Assembly (NCBI GenBank): GCA_934589145.1
Contig: CAKTNW010000068.1
Location: 1 to 6,080 of the forward strand
Origin: an uncultured Oscillospiraceae bacterium
GTDB taxonomy: Bacteria; Bacillota; Clostridia; Oscillospirales; Oscillospiraceae
Length of the DNA: 6,080 nt
Direction of reading: 5' to 3'
The notes beneath the pieces were generated by a model. The model did no database searches, was not told the origin of the DNA, and was given only the letters and a program-made list of their open reading frames with translations. The position numbers and the translations under genes were made by a program. The number at the start of each line of letters is the position of its first letter. The first letter of the stretch is position 1. This document shows, one piece after another, positions 1 to 4,758 of the stretch.

Positions 1-65
1 TTTTTTCGATGTTTTTCGTCGGCTCGATTTCGACCGGATCGCTGTCTCTCGCGGACAGCTAGGTT
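1..65 (-). other. Structured leader of an off-window transcript
   Basis: Downstream of the minus-strand promoter there is no reading frame of note. Two inverted repeats are visible: GCTGTC (41-46) with GACAGC (54-59), and a TCGA/TCGA plus CGG/CCG stem with one bulged base at about 20-36. A-runs follow (T-runs on the plus strand at 1-6 and 12-16). This could be the leader of an rRNA operon or another structured 5' UTR. Nothing in view settles which. Confidence 0.3.
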
Positions 66-94
66 AGATTACCACATACTTCCCCGCTTGTCAA
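66..94 (-). promoter_or_regulatory. Minus-strand promoter reading out of the left edge
   Basis: Read on the minus strand, a perfect TTGACA -35 box (89-94) is followed after exactly 17 nt by TAATCT (66-71), with a TG two bases upstream of it as in an extended -10. The -10 hexamer itself is only a 3/6 match. The DNA just upstream of the -35 (about 95-135) is very A/T-rich, like an UP element, in a GC-rich genome. The transcript would run into 1-65 and leave the window. Such promoters are typical of rRNA or other stable-RNA operons, but the gene it serves is not in view. Confidence 0.5.
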
Positions 95-147
95 CACTTT
101 CTTTACAATTTCTATCAAAAAAGTTTACATCTGCCATAAGCGCAGCA

Positions 148-172
148 AAAAGCGGGCCTTTGGGCCCGCTTT
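148..172 (-). terminator. Intrinsic terminator of the membrane protein-thiN-lipoprotein operon
   Basis: A 10-bp perfect stem (149-158 with 163-172, core GCGGGCC/GGCCCGC) with a 4-nt loop lies 17 nt after the lipoprotein stop codon. On the minus strand the 3' arm runs into a short U tract (plus-strand A run 147-151). Geometry and position are those of a Rho-independent terminator. Confidence 0.85.
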
Positions 173-188
173 CCAGAAGTACAGATTC

Positions 189-680
189 TTACTGCGCCAT
201 AGTCTCAATGGCCAGCTTATAGGTACTGCCGTCATTGACCGCCGTCATGTCCACGCCGGTCTGGGCATACTCGCCGTCAATGTAGAAAGACCAATAGGTC
301 TGATCCTTCTCATAGTCGGCGGTAACGCCGTTGACGGTCTTGATGTACAGGCCGTACTCGCTGTCCTCGCCCTGGACGATGTTCAGCTTCAGCAGGGCCG
401 CGCCCACAGTCTCCTCGTCGGTGTTGATGGTAGCGGTGATGGTCTTGCCCTCGGCATCGGTGATCTCCAGCGTAAAGCTGTGCGCGCCCTCACCCAGCGT
501 GGCGCCGTCGGTGACCACGGGGGCATCCACGTTGGCGTCGGTATTGCCAGTGTTGGCATCGCCGTTGGCCTCGGTATTGGCGTCATTGCCGCCCTCCGGC
601 TGCTGGGCCGGGGTGCTGCCGCAGGCCACCAGGCTCAGGGCCATGACCAGGGCCAGGATGATGGCTAAAAACTTCTTCAT
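189..680 (-). CDS. DUF4430 domain lipoprotein
   Basis: Product of 163 aa, predicted to be anchored to the outer face of the membrane. Residues 1-20 form a lipoprotein signal peptide (basic MKK start, hydrophobic core, lipobox L17-V18-A19-C20). Residues about 23-56 are a low-complexity Asp/Asn/Thr/Ala/Gly linker with repeated DAN-like triplets. Residues about 69-160 match the DUF4430 fold, with the segment ALLKLNI, the central tyrosine/tryptophan patch (TYWSFYIDG, 128-136) and a C-terminal YKLAIE strand. DUF4430 is related to the C-terminal domain of transcobalamin-like proteins and is often found in surface proteins of Clostridia, sometimes beside ECF vitamin transporters; ligand binding here is an inference. 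The start is ATG with AAGGAGG (691-697) 10 nt upstream. That site overlaps the thiN stop codon, so translation is probably coupled. It is the last gene of the operon, before the terminator at 148-172. Confidence 0.88.
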   Translation of the reverse strand: MKKFLAIILALVMALSLVACGSTPAQQPEGGNDANTEANGDANTGNTDANVDAPVVTDGATLGEGAHSFTLEITDAEGKTITATINTDEETVGAALLKLNIVQGEDSEYGLYIKTVNGVTADYEKDQTYWSFYIDGEYAQTGVDMTAVNDGSTYKLAIETMAQ

Positions 681-695
681 AATGGTATATCCTCC

Positions 696-1313
696 TTATT
701 TATCCAGCAGCCCGATCAGCAGGCTGCCCTTGCGCACCGATACGGTGATCGGATTGCCAATGAAATGATTGCTGACGCCCAGCGGGAATTCCGCCGACAG
801 CGCCGCGTCGGACAAGGGGTACTGGGCCCCGGTGATGGACACGCCCTCCGCGTCGGCGCCCATGCAGAACACCGACATGATGCCCTGCTCCCGCGCCGGG
901 AAGGTGATGCTGCCGCCGTCGCGGATGACCGTATACCGCTCCCTGTCGCCGTACAGCCACCCCTGGGCGCCGTGGCAGGCCAGGTACAGCAGGGACTGCA
1001 TATTGGCCAGGGTGTGGTCGCTGCGTGCGCCGCCCATGCCGCCGTAGAGATGGAACGCCCGCTGACCATGGGCCAGGCCGTCCTTGATGGCCAGCATCAT
1101 GTCGCTGTCGTCCTTCTCCACCGGCACGCGGTGGATGTGGGCAAAATCCGGCACCACCGCCAGAGAATCGAAATCCCCCAGCAGCAGATCCGGCACGATG
1201 CCCTCCTGCTTGCAGTATTGCCAGCCGCCGTCGGCGGCGATGACGTAGTCGCCCGGCTGGGGACGGTGCTCCAGACCGTAATAGCTGCCCGCGCCGAAGA
1301 TGATACAGGCCAC
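696..1313 (-). CDS. thiN: Thiamine diphosphokinase (thiamine pyrophosphokinase)
   Basis: Cytosolic enzyme of 205 aa that transfers pyrophosphate from ATP to thiamine, giving thiamine diphosphate. Length is normal for the bacterial family. The N-terminal catalytic domain has VIAADGG (24-30), GDFDS (46-50), the acidic metal site KDDSDMMLA (67-75), and the glycine-rich GG.GGARSDHTLAN segment (91-104). The C-terminal beta-rich thiamine-binding domain ends with the family's SNHF motif (181-184). All key acidic residues are present, so the enzyme looks active. The start is GTG (1311-1313), chosen because a strong site TAAGGAGGAGG (1319-1329) lies just upstream. This site also contains the stop codon of the membrane-protein gene 13 nt before, so the two genes are tightly coupled. 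The enzyme would trap imported or salvaged thiamine in the cell. Confidence 0.95.
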   Translation of the reverse strand: MACIIFGAGSYYGLEHRPQPGDYVIAADGGWQYCKQEGIVPDLLLGDFDSLAVVPDFAHIHRVPVEKDDSDMMLAIKDGLAHGQRAFHLYGGMGGARSDHTLANMQSLLYLACHGAQGWLYGDRERYTVIRDGGSITFPAREQGIMSVFCMGADAEGVSITGAQYPLSDAALSAEFPLGVSNHFIGNPITVSVRKGSLLIGLLDK

Positions 1314-1326
1314 GGTGACCTCCTCC

Positions 1327-1851
1327 TTACGCTTTCCGTTTCTTCCGCCGCCGCCACATGACGGTGAACCGCCGCAGCAGGATGTCGTAGACCACGAACA
1401 CCAGCAGGCCCAGCGCCGCTGTCAGCCACAGCAGCCAGGGCGCGGTCTGGGCGAATTCCTCCACCACGGCCTCCAGGCAGAATACATATAATAAGAGTGC
1501 GTACATGACGCCGGTGGATACCACCGCCACCGCCAGCTTGGCCAGCCACCGCGGCAGCGGCCGCCGGATGGCCTCCAGCTTCGGCTGGAGCAGCGGATAC
1601 CAACCCAGGAACAGATACAGGGCCGACGCCTCCTTATCCGGGCCCAGCAGCAGCGCCAGGATGGCCACCGCCGCCCAACAGCACCAGGCGTAGCTGGGGC
1701 GGCACTCCTCCCGCACCAGCAGCAGCGCGCCGGACGCCAGCATGGGGCAGGCGTACACCGCGAAGGGCACGATGCCGCCCAGGCACAGCACCACCACGCT
1801 CAGCGCCGCCAGCATGCTGCACAGGGCCAGCTCTTTCGTTGCCTTTCTCAT
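1327..1851 (-). CDS. Polytopic membrane protein, possibly ECF S-component-like
   Basis: Protein of 174 aa with about five or six hydrophobic segments (roughly 9-28, 30-46, 52-71, 76-90, 103-126, 137-158) and a strongly basic, presumably cytoplasmic C-terminal tail (MWRRRKKRKA). The first helix (TKELALCSMLAALSVV) has the small-residue Ala pattern common at the N terminus of ECF transporter substrate-binding (S) subunits. I do not recognise a named S-component, and size and topology alone do not prove transport. The reading frame is open up to 2139, but the upstream part is antisense to the tRNA. The real start is ATG 1849-1851, preceded by AAGGGAGG (1863-1870) 11 nt away. It is the first gene of the operon with thiN and the DUF4430 lipoprotein, which suggests vitamin uptake or a related envelope role. 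Confidence 0.8.
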   Translation of the reverse strand: MRKATKELALCSMLAALSVVVLCLGGIVPFAVYACPMLASGALLLVREECRPSYAWCCWAAVAILALLLGPDKEASALYLFLGWYPLLQPKLEAIRRPLPRWLAKLAVAVVSTGVMYALLLYVFCLEAVVEEFAQTAPWLLWLTAALGLLVFVVYDILLRRFTVMWRRRKKRKA

Positions 1852-1885
1852 GGGTGATCGCGCCTCCCTTCTCCGGTCAGCGCCT

Positions 1886-1914
1886 ATGATACCACAGGAC
1901 GGGGAAAAATGCAA
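1886..1914 (-). promoter_or_regulatory. Promoter of the membrane protein-thiN-lipoprotein operon
   Basis: On the minus strand TTGCAT (1909-1914) is separated by 17 nt from TATCAT (1886-1891), which carries an extended TG upstream. The -10 is a 5/6 match, the -35 only 3/6. The predicted start near 1879 leaves a 5' UTR of about 28 nt, too short for a TPP riboswitch. It is divergent from the tRNA promoter about 50 bp away. Confidence 0.55.
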
Positions 1915-1959
1915 ATGTGAGGCGCGACAAAATAATCCCAAAAAATGTGAAAAAAGGTG

Positions 1960-1987
1960 TTGACAAATCTGAGAAAATGCGTATAAT
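1960..1987 (+). promoter_or_regulatory. tRNA-Gln promoter
   Basis: Perfect TTGACA (1960-1965) and perfect TATAAT (1982-1987) hexamers with a 16-nt spacer. The predicted start lies about 15 nt before the tRNA. A/T-rich DNA stands upstream. This is a strong constitutive promoter of the kind expected for a tRNA gene. Confidence 0.9.
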
Positions 1988-2008
1988 AGTTTTTGTTCGT
2001 CAGAACAC

Positions 2009-2082
2009 AGCGGGATTGTGTAATGGTAGCACAGCGGACTCTGACTCCGTATGTGAGGGTTCGAATCCTTCTCCCGCTGCCA
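2009..2082 (+). tRNA. tRNA-Gln, anticodon CTG
   Basis: A full cloverleaf folds by eye. The acceptor stem is 2009-2015 with 2072-2078 (7 bp, including a first A-U pair). The D stem is 2018-2021 with 2029-2032. The anticodon stem is 2034-2038 with 2046-2050, its 7-nt loop holding CTG at 2041-2043, which reads CAG (Gln). The variable loop is 4 nt. The T stem is 2055-2059 with 2067-2071 around TTCGAAT. The discriminator is G2079 and CCA (2080-2082) is encoded in the DNA. It is a single-gene transcript with its own promoter and terminator. Confidence 0.96.
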
Positions 2083-2085
2083 AAG

Positions 2086-2121
2086 AAAGCTCTCGGTGAA
2101 AGCCGAGGGCTTTTTCTTTTT
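2086..2121 (+). terminator. Terminator of the tRNA-Gln transcript
   Basis: An 11-bp stem (2086-2096 with 2103-2113, one G-U pair) with a 6-nt loop, followed by T-rich TTTTTCTTTTT. It begins 4 nt after the encoded CCA. Confidence 0.92.
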
Positions 2122-2124
2122 GTA

Positions 2125-2330
2125 GGCGCGGCGGTTCATCGGCGGCGGGGCACACAGGCCCCGCCCTACGGATGGTGCGGCGGTTTATCGGACGGCGGCA
2201 TGTGGTCATGCCGCCCTACGGATGGCGCGGCGGTTTATCGGACGGCGGGGCACACGGGCCCCGCCCTACGGGTGGTGCAGCGGTTTATCGGACGGCGGGG
2301 CACACGGGCCCCGCCCTACGGATGGTGCGG
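2125..2330 (+). repeat. Four tandem ~50-bp palindromic (REP-like) units plus a partial fifth
   Basis: Units lie at 2125-2173 (49 bp), 2174-2223, 2224-2273 and 2274-2323 (50 bp each). A 7-bp partial fifth (GGTGCGG, 2324-2330) follows. Each unit starts GGYGCRGCGGTT and ends CCCTACGGRT. Units 1, 3 and 4 contain the 8-bp stem GGCGGGGC/GCCCCGCC with a 6-nt loop (for example 2244-2251 with 2258-2265). Unit 2 instead has a 9-bp stem GGCGGCATG/CATGCCGCC (2194-2202 with 2207-2215). The other positions are nearly invariant. The array has no believable gene: the 50-bp period shifts the frame in every unit. It fills most of the 346-bp gap between the tRNA and the replication gene. It resembles the extragenic palindromes common in Oscillospiraceae; spacer length is too short and too regular for CRISPR. 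Confidence 0.88.
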
Positions 2331-2364
2331 AAGCTCTCGGTGAAAGCCGAGGGCTTTTTCTTTT
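2331..2364 (+). terminator. Second, identical copy of the tRNA terminator
   Basis: The 34 nt here are identical to 2087-2120, including the hairpin and the T-rich tail. It would stop transcripts that pass the repeat array. No tRNA or gene precedes it directly. After it, 2365-2413 holds no convincing promoter for the replication genes. Confidence 0.8.
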
Positions 2365-2428
2365 GCTGTTGTCCTCGCCGGGGCAACCGGCCGGTCATCC
2401 GGTGGGTACGGGCAAAGGAGGGATGCTT

Positions 2429-3124
2429 GTGCAGGATGGATGGGTCAAGCTTCACCGCGCGACGCTGCTCTCGCCGGTGTTCGACGACGCGGTGCTGCTG
2501 CGGCTGTGGATCTACCTGCTGCTGCGGGCCAGCCATCAGCCGCGGGACGTACTGGTGGGCATGCAGACGGTACACCTGCTGCCGGGACAGCTGGTCACCG
2601 GGCGCAAGCGTCTGGCCCACGACCTGAATATGGACGAATCCGCGGTGCGCCGCCGCCTGAAAACCCTGGAGCGGCTGCAGCTGGTGACCATCCGGGCCAC
2701 CAGCAAATACTCCGTTGTGACCCTGGTAAACTGGGACATTGATCAGTCTGGCAGCACAGATCATGGCCATGAAGCGGCCAGCAAACGGCCAGCAGATGAC
2801 CGGCAAGCCGACCACAAACAAGAACGTATCTCCAAGAAGGAAGAACACAAAAAGAAGGAAAAGGCAGCGGGCGGCGCGGACGCCGCGCGCTTCACCCCAC
2901 CCACGCTGGCGGAGGTACAGTCCTATGTGGCTGAACGCCATTCGCCGGTGATCCCTCAGGAATTCATCGACTTCTATGCCGCAAAGGGCTGGATGGTCGG
3001 CAAGACCCCCATGAAAGACTGGAAAGCGGCTTGCCGGAACGCAGAGGCGTGGGAACGGTGGCGGCGCAGGGGAACCGACGCGCCCTATGTCTACGACTAC
3101 GGCAGTATGGAGGGCAGCTTATGA
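2429..3124 (+). CDS. Winged-helix replication initiator-like protein (phage/mobile-element type)
   Basis: Predicted 231 aa. Residues 1-35 (GWVKLHR..LLSPVFDD..LLRLWIYLLL) and a winged-helix domain at about 47-103 (LLPGQLVTGRKRLA, then DESAVRRRLKTLERL as the recognition region, then YSVVTLVNWD as the wing) match a family found in Clostridia phages and integrative elements, where it acts as replisome organiser. A Lys/Glu-rich disordered linker follows (about 108-150). The C-terminal segment (157-212: PTLAEVQSYV...QEFIDFYAAKGWMVGK.PMKDWKAA..NAEAW) is the conserved tail typical of such proteins, probably the partner-binding part. The start is set at GTG 2429 because AGGAGG (2416-2421) lies 7 nt upstream; ATG 2423 is too close to it, and longer in-frame starts fall in the repeat array. 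Its stop overlaps the start of the AAA+ loader gene. DNA binding at an origin is inferred from family and context. Confidence 0.8.
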   Translation: MQDGWVKLHRATLLSPVFDDAVLLRLWIYLLLRASHQPRDVLVGMQTVHLLPGQLVTGRKRLAHDLNMDESAVRRRLKTLERLQLVTIRATSKYSVVTLVNWDIDQSGSTDHGHEAASKRPADDRQADHKQERISKKEEHKKKEKAAGGADAARFTPPTLAEVQSYVAERHSPVIPQEFIDFYAAKGWMVGKTPMKDWKAACRNAEAWERWRRRGTDAPYVYDYGSMEGSL

Positions 3125-3927
3125 GCGTTATCACCACTTTGGCAGAGAAAACCGCGGCCCAGCGGCAGCCGGAGGACTTTCTACAGGATGGTCTGCTGTA
3201 CTGCGGGCGCTGCGGCACGGCCAAGCAATGCCGCGTCACCATCGGCGACCGGAGCATGACCGTGGGCTGTCACTGCGCCTGCGCCGAGGCGGCGTATCAG
3301 GCCGCCAGACAGGAGCAGGCCCACCGGGAGCGGCAGCTTCTGGCGGAGAGCCTGCGCGCGGACGGCATCCAGGACAGAGGACTGCGGGACTGCCGGTTCG
3401 ACGCTGCGGAGGAGACGCCGGAGCTGGCCCGGTGCCGGCGGTACGCGGCCCGCTGGCCGGAGATGCGGGAGCAGAACCTGGGGCTTTTGCTGTGGGGCCC
3501 GCCGGGCAACGGCAAGACCTTTGCCGCCGCCTGCGTGGCCAACCACATCATCCAGCGGGGCGCCAGCGCCATGATCACCAGCTTTCCCCGCATCCTCAGC
3601 GCCGGATGGGACAAGCAGGCGCTGGCACGGCAGATGAACCGCTATGACCTGCTGGTGATCGACGACCTGGGGGTGGAGCGCGGCAGCAGCTACGCGCTGG
3701 AGACGGTGTATCTGGTGGTGGACGAGCGGTATAAGGCCAGGCTGCCCCTGATCATCACCACCAATCTGACGCTGGATCAGCTGCGGCAGCCCGGCGACCT
3801 GGCCTGTCAGCGGATCTATGACCGGATCCTGGAGCTGTGCGTGCCCATCGCCTTCCGGGGCCCCAGCCGCCGCCGGGCAGGCGGCCAGGAGCGCCGCCGC
3901 GCCATGCAGGCGCTTCTGGCGGAGTAA
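3121..3927 (+). CDS. DnaC/IstB-type AAA+ helicase-loader ATPase
   Basis: Predicted 268 aa. An N-terminal cysteine cluster (C28, C31, C37, C50, C52, C54) looks like a zinc-binding knuckle, as in phage and Gram-positive helicase loaders. The ATPase core has Walker A GPPGNGKT (126-133), Walker B LLVIDD (177-182), sensor 1 IITTN (211-215) and a probable arginine finger in RIYDRI (231-236). A basic Arg-rich tail closes the protein. These are the features of DnaC/DnaI-like proteins that place the replicative helicase on DNA melted by an initiator. The start ATG overlaps the upstream stop as ATGA, with GGAGGG (3109-3114) 6 nt before it, so the two proteins are made together and probably act together. 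The same ATPase family includes IstB of IS21, but no istA is adjacent. No terminator is evident before the toxin-antitoxin promoter. Confidence 0.88.
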   Translation: MSVITTLAEKTAAQRQPEDFLQDGLLYCGRCGTAKQCRVTIGDRSMTVGCHCACAEAAYQAARQEQAHRERQLLAESLRADGIQDRGLRDCRFDAAEETPELARCRRYAARWPEMREQNLGLLLWGPPGNGKTFAAACVANHIIQRGASAMITSFPRILSAGWDKQALARQMNRYDLLVIDDLGVERGSSYALETVYLVVDERYKARLPLIITTNLTLDQLRQPGDLACQRIYDRILELCVPIAFRGPSRRRAGGQERRRAMQALLAE

Positions 3928-3944
3928 CGGGATGTGCTGCAAAC

Positions 3945-3966
3945 TTGCTGTTGAATTTTACAGCAA
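3945..3966. promoter_or_regulatory. Inverted repeat, candidate toxin-antitoxin operator
   Basis: TTGCTGT (3945-3951) and ACAGCAA (3960-3966) form a perfect 7-bp inverted repeat with an 8-nt centre. It covers the -35 box of the antitoxin promoter. Phd/YefM-type antitoxins bind such palindromes to repress their own operon; that role here is inferred from position. Confidence 0.5.
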
Positions 3967-3979
3967 AATGGGATATACT
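3951..3979 (+). promoter_or_regulatory. Promoter of the toxin-antitoxin operon
   Basis: TTGAAT (3951-3956) and TATACT (3974-3979) with a 17-nt spacer, about 18 nt before the ribosome binding site AAAGGAG (3987-3993). The -35 overlaps the inverted repeat at 3945-3966. Confidence 0.65.
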
Positions 3980-4002
3980 ATGTCTGAAAGGAGCTGATAG
4001 AT

Positions 4003-4263
4003 ATGCCGAACATTAAACCCATTTCTGACCTGCGAAATTACAGCGAGGTACTGCACGACGTGGCGGTGGGCGCTCCCGTTTTTTTGACGAAGAACGGGCG
4101 CGGGCGGTACGCCATCGTGGATATACAGGACTATGAGAAAGCGCAGGCGACCATCCGCCTGATGAATGAGCTGGCAAAAGGCCGTCACTCCGGCGAAACG
4201 GAGGGCTGGCTGACACCGGACGACATGAGGGCGCATTTCCGCGCAAGAGCACATGAGGAATAA
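4003..4263 (+). CDS. Phd/YefM-family antitoxin
   Basis: Predicted 86 aa. The N-terminal part (IKPISDLRNYSEVLHDVAVG.PVFLTKNGRGRYAIVDIQDYEK, about residues 4-46) is the Phd/YefM DNA-binding and dimerisation fold, with the typical I..SDLR start and FLTKNGR.R..IVD strand region. The C-terminal half (47-86) is a variable helical tail that would wrap and neutralise the toxin. ATG start with AAAGGAG 9 nt upstream. Its last 11 bp overlap the toxin start, which keeps the antitoxin first in the operon and couples the two. It is likely to repress its own promoter through the inverted repeat at 3945-3966. Confidence 0.92.
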   Translation: MPNIKPISDLRNYSEVLHDVAVGAPVFLTKNGRGRYAIVDIQDYEKAQATIRLMNELAKGRHSGETEGWLTPDDMRAHFRARAHEE

Positions 4264-4591
4264 CATTCATTATTCGCCCGAATCCCGTCGTGATCTGGAT
4301 GACATTTGGGATTACATCGTATCGGAACTTCAAAACCGTTCTGCAGCAGAGCGCATGATCGCTCGCATTATGGATGCGGTCGACCAGTTGAAAAGCTTCG
4401 CGGAGATGGGAACCCCGTTATCCGCTATCGCGGATGTTGGGACAGACTATCGTTTTCTTGTCAGCGGCAGTTATATGGTGTTTTACCGCGTGCAAGGCAA
4501 CGATGTCTACATTGACCGTGTTCTGTATGGCCGCAGCGATTATATGAGTATCTTGTCTAAAGACTTGCCGCGCGAAGAAACAACTGAATAA
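4253..4591 (+). CDS. ParE/RelE-superfamily toxin
   Basis: Predicted 112 aa. The fold pattern is that of the ParE/RelE superfamily: a beta strand with YSPESRRDLDDIWDYI (7-22), a two-helix hairpin (about 11-50), then strands YRFLVSGSYMVFYRV (66-80) and VYIDRVLYGRSDY (85-97). The R.LYGR.DY ending is typical of the ParE branch, whose members poison DNA gyrase, while RelE members cleave mRNA at the ribosome. Sequence alone does not fix which target applies here. Start ATG 4253 lies inside the antitoxin gene (11-bp overlap), so translation is coupled. The gene ends just before a bidirectional terminator. Confidence 0.9.
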   Translation: MRNNIHYSPESRRDLDDIWDYIVSELQNRSAAERMIARIMDAVDQLKSFAEMGTPLSAIADVGTDYRFLVSGSYMVFYRVQGNDVYIDRVLYGRSDYMSILSKDLPREETTE

Positions 4592-4594
4592 AAT

Positions 4595-4632
4595 AAAAAT
4601 CGGTAAGTTCCTGTGGAAACTTACCGATTTTT
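4595..4632. terminator. Bidirectional terminator between the toxin gene and mcrC
   Basis: A 15-bp perfect stem (4595-4609 with 4618-4632) including flanking A and T runs, with an 8-nt loop. The A5 on one side and T5 on the other let it act in both directions. It starts 4 nt after the toxin stop and would also end the convergent mcrBC transcript. Confidence 0.9.
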
Positions 4633-4758
4633 GAAAGTAAAGACCTATTTTGATACCAAATGCACACGGCACTGACCTTTTATTAAAAGGTTTACCTTTC
4701 TTTGAAATGTGCAACGCTTATTTCAGCTATGTAACGGCAATAGAATGGATTAGATGGT
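4633..4758. other. A/T-rich spacer downstream of mcrC
   Basis: No believable gene. The stretch is much more A/T-rich than the DNA to its left. It contains a 7-bp stem ACCTTTT/AAAAGGT (4675-4681 with 4685-4691) without a T tail, nested within TGCACA (4661-4666) and TGTGCA (4708-4713). I see no known element in it. Confidence 0.4.

Noticed and set aside
1969..1974. CTGAGA, a motif of TPP riboswitches, near the thiN operon
   Set aside because: It is on the strand opposite to the operon and lies in the spacer of the tRNA promoter. The rest of the riboswitch is absent and the operon leader is too short.
1852..2139. Upstream extension of the membrane-protein gene by 96 residues
   Set aside because: The extension crosses the tRNA antisense, its promoter and the operon's own promoter. 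The ATG at 1851 has a good ribosome binding site.
1993..2209. Reading frames across the tRNA on both strands, including a minus-strand frame with the peptide GEGFEPSHTESES
   Set aside because: This peptide type is a well-known artefact of translating the antisense strand of tRNA genes; the cloverleaf with CTG anticodon is clear.
2125..2330. CRISPR array
   Set aside because: Units are tandem copies with no unique spacers; variation is limited to a few bases and one hairpin. No cas genes are near.
2172..2428. N-terminal extension of the replication protein, or separate Arg/Gly/Pro-rich proteins encoded by the array
   Set aside because: The 50-bp period is not a multiple of three, so each unit would be read in another frame. 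The extension also crosses a terminator, and a strong ribosome binding site precedes GTG 2429.
3121..3927. IstB of an IS21-type insertion sequence
   Set aside because: No istA transposase or terminal inverted repeats are near. The upstream partner is a winged-helix replication protein and the N terminus has a cysteine cluster typical of helicase loaders.
3181..3942. Long minus-strand reading frame (253 codons) opposite the helicase loader, and similar frames opposite other genes
   Set aside because: High GC makes stop codons rare in shadow frames. The frame lacks domain-like features, while the plus strand has full AAA+ motifs.
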